Source: Caldifarciminota bacterium UBA3079 (lineage in GTDB: Bacteria; Hydrothermota; Tepidihabitantia; Tepidihabitantales; Tepidihabitantaceae). Taken from it: a stretch of 15,940 nt of DNA. The stretch lies in contig DFBN01000116.1 in NCBI GenBank assembly GCA_002366635.1, forward strand, positions 1 to 15,940. The letters are read 5' to 3'. The notes beneath the pieces were generated by a model that saw only the letters and a list, made by a program, of their open reading frames with translations, made no database searches and had not been told where the DNA came from. Positions 5,947 to 13,601 of this stretch are shown piece by piece (the first letter of the stretch is position 1; the number at the start of each line of letters is the position of its first letter). The position numbers were made by a program, and so were the translations under genes.

Positions 5947-6537
5947 CTACGCCGAACGCAAGTCTCGAATCAGATGAATAGCTCTGGCAATGAGCCGCTG
6001 ATTCGAGGCAGCATTGGTCCATGCCGAAGCGCCGGACGGGTGTGGCAGCGGGATGACTACTGTTTCCCGGCCCTGGATATTCTCCACAAACCTGCGGCCA
6101 ATGACATCTATCAGCTTCTGTTTGCCTAGAAACCGTTCGATTGCTAATTTACCCACAGGAATCAATACTCCAGGCCTCACAATCTCCAGTTCCTGCTCAA
6201 GAAACCGCACACAATTCTCAAGCTGTTTTCGGCTTGGCCGCAAATCACCCCTGGTTCCACTGCCCGGAAAGCATTTCATCACTGCGGTCAGATAGCAGAA
6301 CGAACGGAATTCCTCTTCATTAAATCCGGCTTGGCCAAGCCATCGGAACAATCGCTTGCCAGCCGGCCCGGCAAAAGGCTTGTCCAGCGCCATTTCCTGC
6401 TTGCCCGGTGCCTGACCGATTAGCATCCATTTCGGTGAGTCAAACCGTCCGAAGATTGCGTGGATTCCCGGACCCAATCCGCATTTATGGCAACTTCGCA
6501 TTCGGGCTGCCAGCCTATTAAATCTCGCCTTTTGCAT
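5947..6537 (-). CDS. Uracil-DNA glycosylase, family 4-like with Fe-S cysteines
   Basis: 196 residues, typical of family 4 UDGs. Motif 1 is GQAPGKQEMALDKPFAGPAG (41-60) and motif 2 is HPSGAS (166-171). Four cysteines at 16, 19, 89 and 109 (C-x-x-C, KC, NC) match the spacing of the [4Fe-4S] ligands of this family, so the cluster is probably intact. It would remove uracil from DNA to begin base-excision repair, in the cytoplasm. Motif 1 has GQAPG where many members have GEAPG, and the usual acidic residue after E48 is Met, so substrate preference could differ within the UDG superfamily. The gene begins 11 bases after the uvrB stop and has an AAGG ribosome site, so it is second in a uvrB-udg operon. 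Confidence 0.87.
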   Translation of the reverse strand: MQKARFNRLAARMRSCHKCGLGPGIHAIFGRFDSPKWMLIGQAPGKQEMALDKPFAGPAGKRLFRWLGQAGFNEEEFRSFCYLTAVMKCFPGSGTRGDLRPSRKQLENCVRFLEQELEIVRPGVLIPVGKLAIERFLGKQKLIDVIGRRFVENIQGRETVVIPLPHPSGASAWTNAASNQRLIARAIHLIRDLRSA

Positions 6538-6548
6538 TTTGCCTTGGA

Positions 6549-8573
6549 CTACCGTTTCTTCAGCTTTCTGCGCCTGGCCCGCTTCAGCGCCTCATCGTCC
6601 AGGCTCTGCCTGATTTCCTTTATCCGGTCACGGCACCTGGCCGCCTTTTCAAACTGAAGCATCTGAGCCGCCTGTTCCATCTCCTTCTGCAATCTCTTGA
6701 GCAATGTCAGTTTATCTTCTTCGGTTTCAGGCTCTGGTTCTTTGGTAATTTCCACCTGCTTGGCATCGGCCACCGATGTCGTGGTCAAAACCTGGTCAAT
6801 CGACTTGCTGATACTTCTCGGCACAATCCCATGTTTCTCATTATAAGCAATCTGTTTCTGTCTCCGCCTTTCGGTTTCCTTCAGTGAACCGCGAATCGAC
6901 CTGGTAATATTATCCGCATAAAGAATTACTTCGCCTCTGACATTGCGCGCTGCCCGGCCCGCAGTCTGAATCAAGGACCGCTCATCCCGCAAAAAGCCCT
7001 CCTTATCTGCATCCAGAATCGCAACCAGCGAAACCTCGGGCAAGTCCAGACCTTCGCGCAACAGGTTTATCCCGACCAGCACATCAAATTCACCCAGTCT
7101 AAGCCCACGCAATATCTCAACCCGCTCGATTGCGCCAATCTCAGAATGCAGATATTTCACCCTTAGGCCCATTTCGGTGAGATATTCGGCCAAATCCTCA
7201 GACATCCGCTTTGTCAAAGTAGTCACCAGCACCCTTTCCTTTCGCTCCACTCGCTTGCGGATTTCCCCAATCAAATCATCCACTTGTCCTTTTGTCGGCC
7301 TGATAATCATCTTCGGGTCAACCAGACCGGTCGGCCTGACAACAAGCTCAGCAACCCTCCCCTGACTTCGTTCCAGCTCAAACTGTCCAGGTGTAGCCGA
7401 AGTGAAAATCGCCTGGTGAATAAGCGCCTCAAACTCATCAAACTTCAAAGGCCGGTTATCAAGACAAGACGGCAGTCTGAAACCGTAATCAACCAGGGTC
7501 TGTTTCCGTGCCCGGTCACCATTGAACATCCCGTTAATCTGAGGGATGGCCACATGGGATTCATCGATTATCACTAGGTAATCATCAGGGAAATAATCAA
7601 GCAGGCAATAAGGCCTTTCGCCCGGCGCTTTGCTCAGAAGATGGCGCGAATAATTCTCAATACCCGGACAGTATCCGAACTCCTGCATCATCTCAATGTC
7701 GAACTTTGTCCTTGTGGAGAGCCGCTGCGCTTCAAGCAATTTGTTCTGTCCTTTCAGTTCGGTAACGCGGTATTCGAGCTCGGCCTTGATAGACTCGATT
7801 GCCGATTCAATCTGGCGGTCGGTTGTGACAAAATACTTGGCCGGATAAATCACAATCCGCGGCTTACGCTCAATTACATCACCGGAAACAATATCAAATA
7901 CGCTTAAACGTCCCACCCTGTCGCTGTCAAACTCAACCCTGATGCCATAATCCCGGTGCGAAGGATGAATCTCAACCACATCACCCCTGACCCGGAATGT
8001 TGACCGCTTCAACTCCATATCGTTCCTGGTGTAACGCAATCTTACCAACTGTTCAATCAATCCGTCACGACAAAGTTCCTTGTCAAGCTCAATCGGGAAC
8101 AAAGACTCCTTGAACTCCCAGGGCTCGCCAAGATTGTAGATGCAGGAAACCGAAGCCACAACCACAACATCCCGCCGCTCAATCAGGCTTGAAGTCGCCC
8201 TTAACCTGAGCCGCTCAATCTCCTCATTGATTGAAGCATCCTTCTCAATATACAAATCATGCTCTGGCACATATGCCTCGGGCTGATAATAATCATAATA
8301 AGATATGAAATACTCAACCGCATTCTCAGGAAAGAATTGCCTGAACTCACCGAACAACTGAGCAGCCAGGGTCTTATTATGTGACATGATAATCGTCGGC
8401 CGGTTCAAACGCTCAATCACATTCGCCATCGCAAAAGTCTTGCCCGAACCGGTCACCCCGAGCAGAGTGCCATATTTCTTACCCGACTTCAGGAATTCCA
8501 CCAGTTTCTCTATCGTTTCTGGCTGGTCTCCGGTCGGCTTATAAGGTGCAACCAGCTTGAATCGGTTGCTCAT
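6549..8573 (-). CDS. uvrB: UvrABC excinuclease subunit B
   Basis: 674 residues from the ATG at 8573, the normal UvrB length. It is the DNA-damage verification helicase of nucleotide excision repair: loaded by UvrA, it opens the DNA and recruits UvrC. Walker A is GVTGSGKT (39-46). The beta-hairpin region has [12 protein letters not shown] (92-103), then [24 protein letters not shown], cut short here. [20 protein letters not shown] and QTAGRAARN follow in the expected order. The UVR domain that binds UvrC is at the end ([22 protein letters not shown], about the last 45 residues). An in-frame TTG at 8582 would add three residues, but a promoter lies so close that the TTG would be in or next to the -10 box, so I chose the ATG. 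There is no Shine-Dalgarno. The glycosylase gene follows after 11 bases. Confidence 0.97.
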   Translation of the reverse strand: MSNRFKLVAPYKPTGDQPETIEKLVEFLKSGKKYGTLLGVTGSGKTFAMANVIERLNRPTIIMSHNKTLAAQLFGEFRQFFPENAVEYFISYYDYYQPEAYVPEHDLYIEKDASINEEIERLRLRATSSLIERRDVVVVASVSCIYNLGEPWEFKESLFPIELDKELCRDGLIEQLVRLRYTRNDMELKRSTFRVRGDVVEIHPSHRDYGIRVEFDSDRVGRLSVFDIVSGDVIERKPRIVIYPAKYFVTTDRQIESAIESIKAELEYRVTELKGQNKLLEAQRLSTRTKFDIEMMQEFGYCPGIENYSRHLLSKAPGERPYCLLDYFPDDYLVIIDESHVAIPQINGMFNGDRARKQTLVDYGFRLPSCLDNRPLKFDEFEALIHQAIFTSATPGQFELERSQGRVAELVVRPTGLVDPKMIIRPTKGQVDDLIGEIRKRVERKERVLVTTLTKRMSEDLAEYLTEMGLRVKYLHSEIGAIERVEILRGLRLGEFDVLVGINLLREGLDLPEVSLVAILDADKEGFLRDERSLIQTAGRAARNVRGEVILYADNITRSIRGSLKETERRRQKQIAYNEKHGIVPRSISKSIDQVLTTTSVADAKQVEITKEPEPETEEDKLTLLKRLQKEMEQAAQMLQFEKAARCRDRIKEIRQSLDDEALKRARRRKLKKR

Positions 8574-8581
8574 ATGAATCA

Positions 8582-8609
8582 ATTCTAAGCTTCACAGCCA
8601 ACCGGTCAA
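8582..8609 (-). promoter_or_regulatory. uvrB promoter, predicted to give a leaderless mRNA
   Basis: On the minus strand TTGACC (8609-8604), a 16-base spacer and TAGAAT (8587-8582). The start of transcription would be at about 8573-8576, on or within three bases of the uvrB ATG. No Shine-Dalgarno is present, which agrees with leaderless translation. No recognisable LexA box is visible. Confidence 0.5.
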
Positions 8610-8618
8610 GCCAACGCC

Positions 8619-8646
8619 TTGACTTACTACGCTGATGGTTTACAAT
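8619..8646 (+). promoter_or_regulatory. Plus-strand promoter-like sequence, distal
   Basis: TTGACT (8619-8624), 16-base spacer, TACAAT (8641-8646). Transcription would begin near 8653, giving a leader of about 350 bases before the aminotransferase or a separate small RNA. Its -35 box is 10 bases from the uvrB -35 box in back-to-back orientation, so the two promoters may compete. Confidence 0.4.
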
Positions 8647-8965
8647 CAATTACTAAGGCTTGCGTCGAGCGCAGCCGTCACCCTCGAATCCTGGAACCCT
8701 TTCCGACGGCGGCGAATTCCTGATTGACACCTAACCGCTTTCCGCTCAGAAGTCATCCGAACCCGTTCCGCCACACAACAACGATACAGTTTGCCGCAGG
8801 CACAGGACAAGCGCGGCCCCTAAAACAGGCTGCCGGCCGGAGTGTCCATCTGCCGGCTGGAAACAGGGAATGCCAGCGAGTCTGACAAGTTAATAATCCA
8901 GAGATAAAATAGCGAGGTCAAACCGTAAGACACAAAGAATCAAAGCTATATCATCCGCCTTCTGA

Positions 8966-8993
8966 TTGACTTGAGGCCGAGTCCGGCTATCAT
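8966..8993 (+). promoter_or_regulatory. Promoter of the aminotransferase-transporter operon
   Basis: TTGACT (8966-8971), 16-base spacer, TATCAT (8988-8993). The predicted start of transcription (about 9000) falls one or two bases before the TTG start codon at 9002. No Shine-Dalgarno is present, so the mRNA may be leaderless. Confidence 0.45.
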
Positions 8994-9001
8994 CCTCTGA
9001 T

Positions 9002-10105
9002 TTGCCAATATCAATCCCGCTCTACGACCTGAGAAAGGAAAATCAGGGCTTGGCTGATGAATTCTGCCAAAACTTGAGCCGTGTTATGGACTCTGGCCGT
9101 TTTCTGCTTGGGCCAGAACTTGCCGGATTCGAGTCTGAATTGGAAAAATACCTGGGTATCGACTATGTTCTCGGTGTAAACAGCGGGACCGATGCCCTGA
9201 TTCTCAGTCTCAAAGCCTTAGGGCTGGGTCCAAATGATGAGGTTATCACCACACCTTTCACATTCTTTGCCACGGTTGAAGCAATCGTTCAGGCCGGTGC
9301 AAAACCGATTCTTGCGGACATCGAACCGGATACACTTTGTCTGTCCTTATCAGCTTGTGAAACCGCAATTACTGAACACACTAAAGCAATCCTGCTGGTT
9401 CATGTTTTCGGCAATTGCACTGATATTGAGCGGTTTGTCAAACTCTGCCAAAAGCACAATCTTTTTTTGATTGAAGACACTTGTCAGGCAATCGGCTCAA
9501 CCTGGAAAGGGAAAAAACTCGGCACATTTGGTCATATCTCGACCTTTAGTTTCTACCCGACCAAGAATCTGGCAGCGCTTGGTGATGCCGGCGCTATCGC
9601 TACTACTGACCCTGATATTGCCGACAGGATAAAACTGCTCCGCAATCACGGCATCAATCCCCAAGGCCGTCATACTTTGTGGGGGTATAAGTCCCTGCTT
9701 GACGAAATCCAGGCCGCATTCCTGAAAACCAAATTGAAGCGGCTTGATATTGAAAATGCCCGACGCCGCAAACTTGCTGGCCGGTACGACAATGCATTTG
9801 AGAACATTGTCCAGATTGTCCAAGGGCAAAAAGGTTGCAAATCGACCTATCACCAGTATGCGATTCTTACCCCGAAAAGGAATGAGCTGTGTAGCTTCCT
9901 GGCTGAAAACGGTGTTGAAACCGGTCGCTACTATGAAAACCCGATTCACCGGGAACCGGTATTCGCCGGAACGAATCTCAGGTTGCCGGTTGCAGAAAAA
10001 GCCAGCCAGGCGATCCTCACGCTGCCGATTCGACCGAGCCTGACCGATTCCGAACAGGAACGGGTTATTTCACTTATCCGCGGTTTCTTCGAACATCATG
10101 ATTAA
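9002..10105 (+). CDS. DegT/DnrJ/EryC1/StrS-family PLP-dependent sugar aminotransferase
   Basis: 367 residues, a full-length family member. These enzymes transfer an amino group, usually from glutamate, to a keto group on a nucleotide-linked sugar, for cell-surface glycans or secondary metabolites. Visible motifs: SGRFLLGPEL (31-40), the phosphate-binding NSGTDAL (60-66), PFTFFAT (85-91), the cofactor Asp in EDTCQAIG (158-165), and the Schiff-base Lys188 in SFYPTKNLAALGDAGA. The TTG start is forced: an in-frame TGA lies 30 bases upstream and no ATG follows until residue 29. There is no Shine-Dalgarno. It overlaps the transporter gene by 8 bases, so the two are coupled. The sugar substrate cannot be told from sequence; the closest feel is WbpE-like acetamido-sugar aminotransferases. 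No other glycan genes are in the window. Confidence 0.9.
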   Translation: MPISIPLYDLRKENQGLADEFCQNLSRVMDSGRFLLGPELAGFESELEKYLGIDYVLGVNSGTDALILSLKALGLGPNDEVITTPFTFFATVEAIVQAGAKPILADIEPDTLCLSLSACETAITEHTKAILLVHVFGNCTDIERFVKLCQKHNLFLIEDTCQAIGSTWKGKKLGTFGHISTFSFYPTKNLAALGDAGAIATTDPDIADRIKLLRNHGINPQGRHTLWGYKSLLDEIQAAFLKTKLKRLDIENARRRKLAGRYDNAFENIVQIVQGQKGCKSTYHQYAILTPKRNELCSFLAENGVETGRYYENPIHREPVFAGTNLRLPVAEKASQAILTLPIRPSLTDSEQERVISLIRGFFEHHD

Positions 10106-12038
10106 ACTGACCAAGTTCCTTCACCCCGAGCTCGCATTCGACTGCCCGGTCATCACAAACCAGAAGGCGGTTTTCCAGTTTGTGGCTCGACGACTCGCCG
10201 AGCAGCGGCTCATCAACAATCAAGAAGTCCTGGTCGAAGAATTCATGAAACGGGAACAACAGGGCTCGACCGGTGTCGGCCATGGCATTGCCCTGCCCCA
10301 TGTCGCTACTGAAGCGGTAAACCAGATTGTGGTTGCAGTCGTCCGGCTGAATCAGCCGATGGAATGGGATGCGGTAGACGGCAAACCGGTCCATCTGCTG
10401 GTAATGATTATTGCGCCGCCTGACCAGCGCAAACTCTATCTTCAGGTCCTGGCCGAGGTCGCCCGCTCTTTGAACCAGCCGACAATCCGCGATAAGGTGC
10501 TCAAGGCAAGACATCCGGCCCAAGCCGTAAGAATCATCGCCCGGCCACCGCATGAAGGTTTTATCAAACGCAACCGCCGTCTCTTCATTTTTCTATTGGT
10601 GGTTGCGGTAATATTTGTCCTTGCCCGCATCGTCCTACCCACAATCCAGCTTCCAGCATCCGATATATACAAAGACTACACCAAGTTCAACTTTGCGCCC
10701 TGGCTTTTCCGCCAGGAGCTCACTATCACCCTTTTCCTGGCGATGATTCTCGGCACCTTGCTTTTCTGGCGCTTCCGGGTGGCAATCGCCGGCGCGGGTC
10801 TTGGCATACTCCTGGCAGCAGGGGTGATGGATTTGGAAACCACGGTCAGGTTCATGTCTATCCCGACAATTCTCTTCATAATGTCAATGATGATAATTGT
10901 CCGTTGGCTTCAGAACATCGGTGTTTTCAGATTTATCGTAATTAAAGCGATGGAAAAGGTACACGGTGTCCCCTGGCAGCTTTTACTCATTTTGATGGGT
11001 TCTTCTGTAATTCTCGGCGGGTTTGCGGATGAGGTATCGGCGATCCTTGTCACTTTCGGCCTGGCACTGGAAGTTACCCGGCGCACCAAGGCTCCGCTTG
11101 TGCCATATCTCTTGTGTTTGGTTTTCGCCACCAATGTCGGCAGCGCGCTCACACTGATCGGCAACCCGGTCGGCATCTACATCGCCTTTGCCGGCAAACT
11201 CAGCTTCGAACACTTCCTGCGCTGGGCAACACCGGTTTCAGCAATTGCGGCCCTGATAATTATGGGACTTTGTTTGCTCATCTATCGCCGGCACTTCTTC
11301 GGGTTCCGTTACAAGCTGGATTTCGCCGAACTGCGGAAAACCACCGAAACGGTTGACCCAACCCGGCTGCGCACCGGCATCATTACCTTCGTGACAGTAA
11401 TCTGCCTGATTGCGCTCCACCGTCGGATTGAGGTATGGCTCAATCTGGGGGAAAGTACCGCACTGGTGGCCGTGGCGCTGTTGACTTTGGGATTCATCGT
11501 GTTCCACGAACAGGAACGCGGCCGGCTCTTGGTTGCGCGCGGGGTTGACTGGTGGACCCTGCTCTTTTTCATGTTCCTGTTCGCCAATGCCGCCTGCCTG
11601 GAATACACCGGTGTCACCACCAAGCTCGGCTACATCATCCACCACGTCGCCAACGCCTTCACCCATGCCCGCGCCGGTGCGGTCGGTGTCACCAGCACGA
11701 CCGCGGTCCTGGTTCTCTGGTTCACCGGCATCACATCCGGGTTTGTGGATAATCTACCGATTGTTGCGGCAACGGTTCCGATTGTCAAAGACCTAATTCG
11801 CATTGGTCTGCCCCACGCTTCAATTCTCTGGTGGGCACTCTTGTTCGGCGGCTGCTTCGGTGGCAACATGACTGTTATTGGCTCTACTGCTAACCTGGTT
11901 GCGGTCGGCGCATTTGAACGGGCGACCGGCCAATCGATAAGGTTTACCGAATGGATAAAGGTTGGTATAATCATCACCGTGGTATCGTTATCCATCGCTA
12001 CGGTCGCGCTGTTGCTTCAGGTCAGAATGGCACCTTAA
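10098..12038 (+). CDS. ArsB/NhaD-type membrane ion transporter with an N-terminal PTS EIIA domain
   Basis: 646 residues in two parts. Residues 1-150 are a PTS EIIA domain of the fructose/nitrogen type, with the phosphorylatable His68 in GIALPHV (63-69). Residues about 160-646 are a polytopic transporter of the ion transporter (ArsB/NhaD/SLC13) superfamily with roughly 11-12 membrane segments. It contains GNPVGIYIAFAG, TGITSGFVDNLPIVAATVP and GGNMTVIGSTANLVAVGAF, typical of the paired half-helix regions. It probably moves a cation against protons or an anion; substrate unknown. By analogy with EIIA-Ntr, phosphorylation of His68 could gate transport in response to carbon or nitrogen supply. The ATG overlaps the end of the aminotransferase and has no good ribosome site of its own. 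No EI or HPr gene is in the window. A Usp-like gene follows. Confidence 0.85.
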   Translation: MIKLTKFLHPELAFDCPVITNQKAVFQFVARRLAEQRLINNQEVLVEEFMKREQQGSTGVGHGIALPHVATEAVNQIVVAVVRLNQPMEWDAVDGKPVHLLVMIIAPPDQRKLYLQVLAEVARSLNQPTIRDKVLKARHPAQAVRIIARPPHEGFIKRNRRLFIFLLVVAVIFVLARIVLPTIQLPASDIYKDYTKFNFAPWLFRQELTITLFLAMILGTLLFWRFRVAIAGAGLGILLAAGVMDLETTVRFMSIPTILFIMSMMIIVRWLQNIGVFRFIVIKAMEKVHGVPWQLLLILMGSSVILGGFADEVSAILVTFGLALEVTRRTKAPLVPYLLCLVFATNVGSALTLIGNPVGIYIAFAGKLSFEHFLRWATPVSAIAALIIMGLCLLIYRRHFFGFRYKLDFAELRKTTETVDPTRLRTGIITFVTVICLIALHRRIEVWLNLGESTALVAVALLTLGFIVFHEQERGRLLVARGVDWWTLLFFMFLFANAACLEYTGVTTKLGYIIHHVANAFTHARAGAVGVTSTTAVLVLWFTGITSGFVDNLPIVAATVPIVKDLIRIGLPHASILWWALLFGGCFGGNMTVIGSTANLVAVGAFERATGQSIRFTEWIKVGIIITVVSLSIATVALLLQVRMAP

Positions 12039-12047
12039 GGGAACAGA

Positions 12048-12458
12048 ATGTTTGAGAAAATTCTCTACCTGGTGAGCGAAAAGCAGGAAGACAAAGAGTT
12101 TGTAATGAAGCTGGCCAGGCAGCACAACAGCACCGTTCTGCTCAGCGGAATCCTTCACCCCGAGCACCGTCAGGTAAAAACCAGAAGTTCCACCCGCGAT
12201 AAGATGCTACACGAAGACCAGGAGCGCAAGGAGTGGCACGATATCTACCGGCTCGAAGAAAAGCTGAAATCAGCCGGTGTTCGCTCTTCGGTAATAGCCC
12301 AGGAAGGTAGTATTGACAACATCCAGATGCTCGCAACTACTACCCAGTGCGACTTGATTATACTTGCGGCCAGTAACCTTGAGGATGACGACTACAAACT
12401 GCCTGAAGACCTGCTTCCGAATCTTCCCTGCCCGTTGATTATCACCAATTCTCCATAA
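12048..12458 (+). CDS. Usp-like (UspA-fold) small protein without the ATP motif
   Basis: 136 residues with the alpha/beta pattern of the universal stress protein fold: MFEKILYLVS at the start, a central helix pair, then QCDLIILAAS and CPLIITNSP at the end. The G-x2-G-x9-G-S/T motif of ATP-binding Usp proteins is missing, so it is likely a non-ATP-binding member or a more distant relative. It starts 9 bases after the transporter stop with AAGGGA six bases before the ATG, and is the last gene of the plus-strand operon. Usp domains often sit at the C-terminus of transporters or beside them, so a regulatory role on the EIIA transporter is a reasonable inference. It is convergent with hypC, with only six bases between stop codons. 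Confidence 0.7.
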   Translation: MFEKILYLVSEKQEDKEFVMKLARQHNSTVLLSGILHPEHRQVKTRSSTRDKMLHEDQERKEWHDIYRLEEKLKSAGVRSSVIAQEGSIDNIQMLATTTQCDLIILAASNLEDDDYKLPEDLLPNLPCPLIITNSP

Positions 12459-12464
12459 ACCACC

Positions 12465-12728
12465 TTAACCCCTTGCATTCTTGCGTCTCCTGACCTTTTC
12501 CCGCTTCTCGTCCACCGCCCTTGCCATCTGTTCCAGAATTCGCAGATTCTCTTTTGCTTCCTCCTGGTCAACAATCTGGATGGCAAAACCCGCATGGACT
12601 ATGACATAATCTCCGACCTTGGCATCGGGCGTCATCATCACCGAGATTTCCCGCTGGACACCGCCGACCTCGCCGATTGCGGTATCACGGTTCAATTCGA
12701 CGATTCTAACCGGTATCCCCAGACACAT
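12465..12728 (-). CDS. hypC: HypC/HybG-family hydrogenase maturation chaperone
   Basis: 87 residues, within the usual HypC range. The N-terminal MCLGIPV signature with the essential Cys2 is intact, followed by the small beta-barrel core (AIGEVGGVQREISV, VGDYVIVHAGFAIQIVD) and a longer, charged C-terminal helix. HypC works with HypD to build the Fe(CN)2CO centre of [NiFe] hydrogenases and carries it to the large subunit. It is the last gene of a minus-strand operon: the ATG follows the DUF89 stop by one base (TGA-T-ATG), so it is translationally coupled. No other hyp or hydrogenase gene is in the window, so its partners must be elsewhere. A 10-bp hairpin lies just before its start. Confidence 0.93.
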   Translation of the reverse strand: MCLGIPVRIVELNRDTAIGEVGGVQREISVMMTPDAKVGDYVIVHAGFAIQIVDQEEAKENLRILEQMARAVDEKREKVRRRKNARG

Positions 12729-12729
12729 A

Positions 12730-13599
12730 TCAGAAAGAAGGGTTCAAGGGTTCGGCACTTGAACCCTCCGAGTAAAAACATGCTGATTCGCCCAGTTTCA
12801 CACCCAAAGGTTCGGCAACCAGCTCGCACTTTGCCGTAAGCACAAAGAAACCGTCTCGTCCCCTTCCAACCAGAGACTCGAAATTGGCATGGCCCTTGGC
12901 AATAACCACATCGGCATTTTCATATACCTTTCTAAACTCATCTGATACCGTTGCCAAATCAACCCCGAGAAACTGCGAACCCGTGCCGATAACGCGGCCG
13001 AATTCCTCAAGCCCGAGTTCTTTTGCCTCATTGACCGTAACATCATTCAGAATCGGACCGGGCCGGGCTACAATAACCAGGTCTGCCTTGGGCAATCGCT
13101 TGAGCACGAGTATATCAAACATCACTTCGCCCGAATTGTCCAGAATGTACATTATCCGTTTTGAATGATCGAGTCGCTCAATAAGCATATCCGAATCGTC
13201 ATGTGCGAATTGCAACTCTTTCAGGGCATCATCAATACTGAAGCTGTGCCTCGGGCCAGGGTCAATCACATTGCCGGCCGCAGCCAGCATCAAAGCCGTT
13301 TTCAAAGGCTCGGGACTCTCAGCAATTTCTCTATCCGCCTTTTCGGCCACCGGCCTGGCTGCACGATTCTGCTCCGCTTTCATCTGCTTGAATGGGTCCG
13401 AGCTGTCCAGCAAACTCATCACCGCCAGTAGAATCCTTGAAGTGTATGTGCTCGGTGGTTCATCCAGACTCAGACCTTTCGCTACCGCCCCTGCCCGCTC
13501 AACCGCCTTGCGCTCAAGTTCCTCATTACCCCCGACCATCTTAACAATCTGCCGGCACTGCCTGATTGCGCAAGGCAAACACTCGATTCCAGAATGCAT
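12730..13599 (-). CDS. DUF89/ARMT1-like metal-dependent phosphatase
   Basis: 289 residues, matching the short, mainly prokaryotic DUF89 subfamily. It has the N-terminal IECLPCAIRQC (C7, C10, C15) found in that subfamily, then LAAAGNVID (105-113), DNSGEVMFD (154-162), RPGPILNDVTVNEA (179-192) and KGHANFE (235-241). These supply the conserved Asp and Asn that bind the metal in the active site. DUF89 proteins are thought to be damage-control phosphatases that remove harmful sugar-phosphate by-products; the substrate here is unknown. It sits between an exported protein (2-base gap upstream) and hypC (1-base gap downstream). The tight link to hypC suggests it may serve hydrogenase maturation or cofactor housekeeping, but this is inference. 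The last codons form a 10-bp inverted repeat. Confidence 0.88.
   Translation of the reverse strand: MHSGIECLPCAIRQCRQIVKMVGGNEELERKAVERAGAVAKGLSLDEPPSTYTSRILLAVMSLLDSSDPFKQMKAEQNRAARPVAEKADREIAESPEPLKTALMLAAAGNVIDPGPRHSFSIDDALKELQFAHDDSDMLIERLDHSKRIMYILDNSGEVMFDILVLKRLPKADLVIVARPGPILNDVTVNEAKELGLEEFGRVIGTGSQFLGVDLATVSDEFRKVYENADVVIAKGHANFESLVGRGRDGFFVLTAKCELVAEPLGVKLGESACFYSEGSSAEPLNPSF
12739..12767 (-). promoter_or_regulatory. Perfect 10-bp hairpin at the DUF89-hypC junction
   Basis: AGGGTTCAAG (12739-12748) and CTTGAACCCT (12758-12767) can pair perfectly with a 9-base loop. The hairpin lies in the last codons of the DUF89 gene, about 10 bases before the hypC ATG. It could stall RNA polymerase, protect an mRNA end or modulate coupled translation of hypC. 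The following TTCTTTC is not a strong terminator tail. Confidence 0.5.
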
Positions 13600-13601
13600 C
13601 G

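Larger units (their letters stand above)
8583..9001. other. Divergent intergenic region between uvrB and the aminotransferase operon
   Basis: About 420 bases with no convincing coding frame and no tRNA-like fold. It holds the uvrB promoter at one end and two plus-strand promoter-like sequences (8619-8646 and 8966-8993). A run near 8830-8870 repeats CTGCCGGC-x-GG twice. The middle part (8650-8960) is otherwise unexplained and could be a leader or a small RNA from the outer plus-strand promoter. Confidence 0.55.

Noticed and set aside
8574..8582. TTG start for uvrB three codons upstream
   Set aside because: It overlaps the -10 box and lies upstream of the predicted transcript start; the ATG at 8573 matches the usual UvrB N-terminus.
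8650..8720. tRNA-like TCGAATCC near 8681
   Set aside because: No acceptor stem, D-arm or anticodon arm can be built around it.
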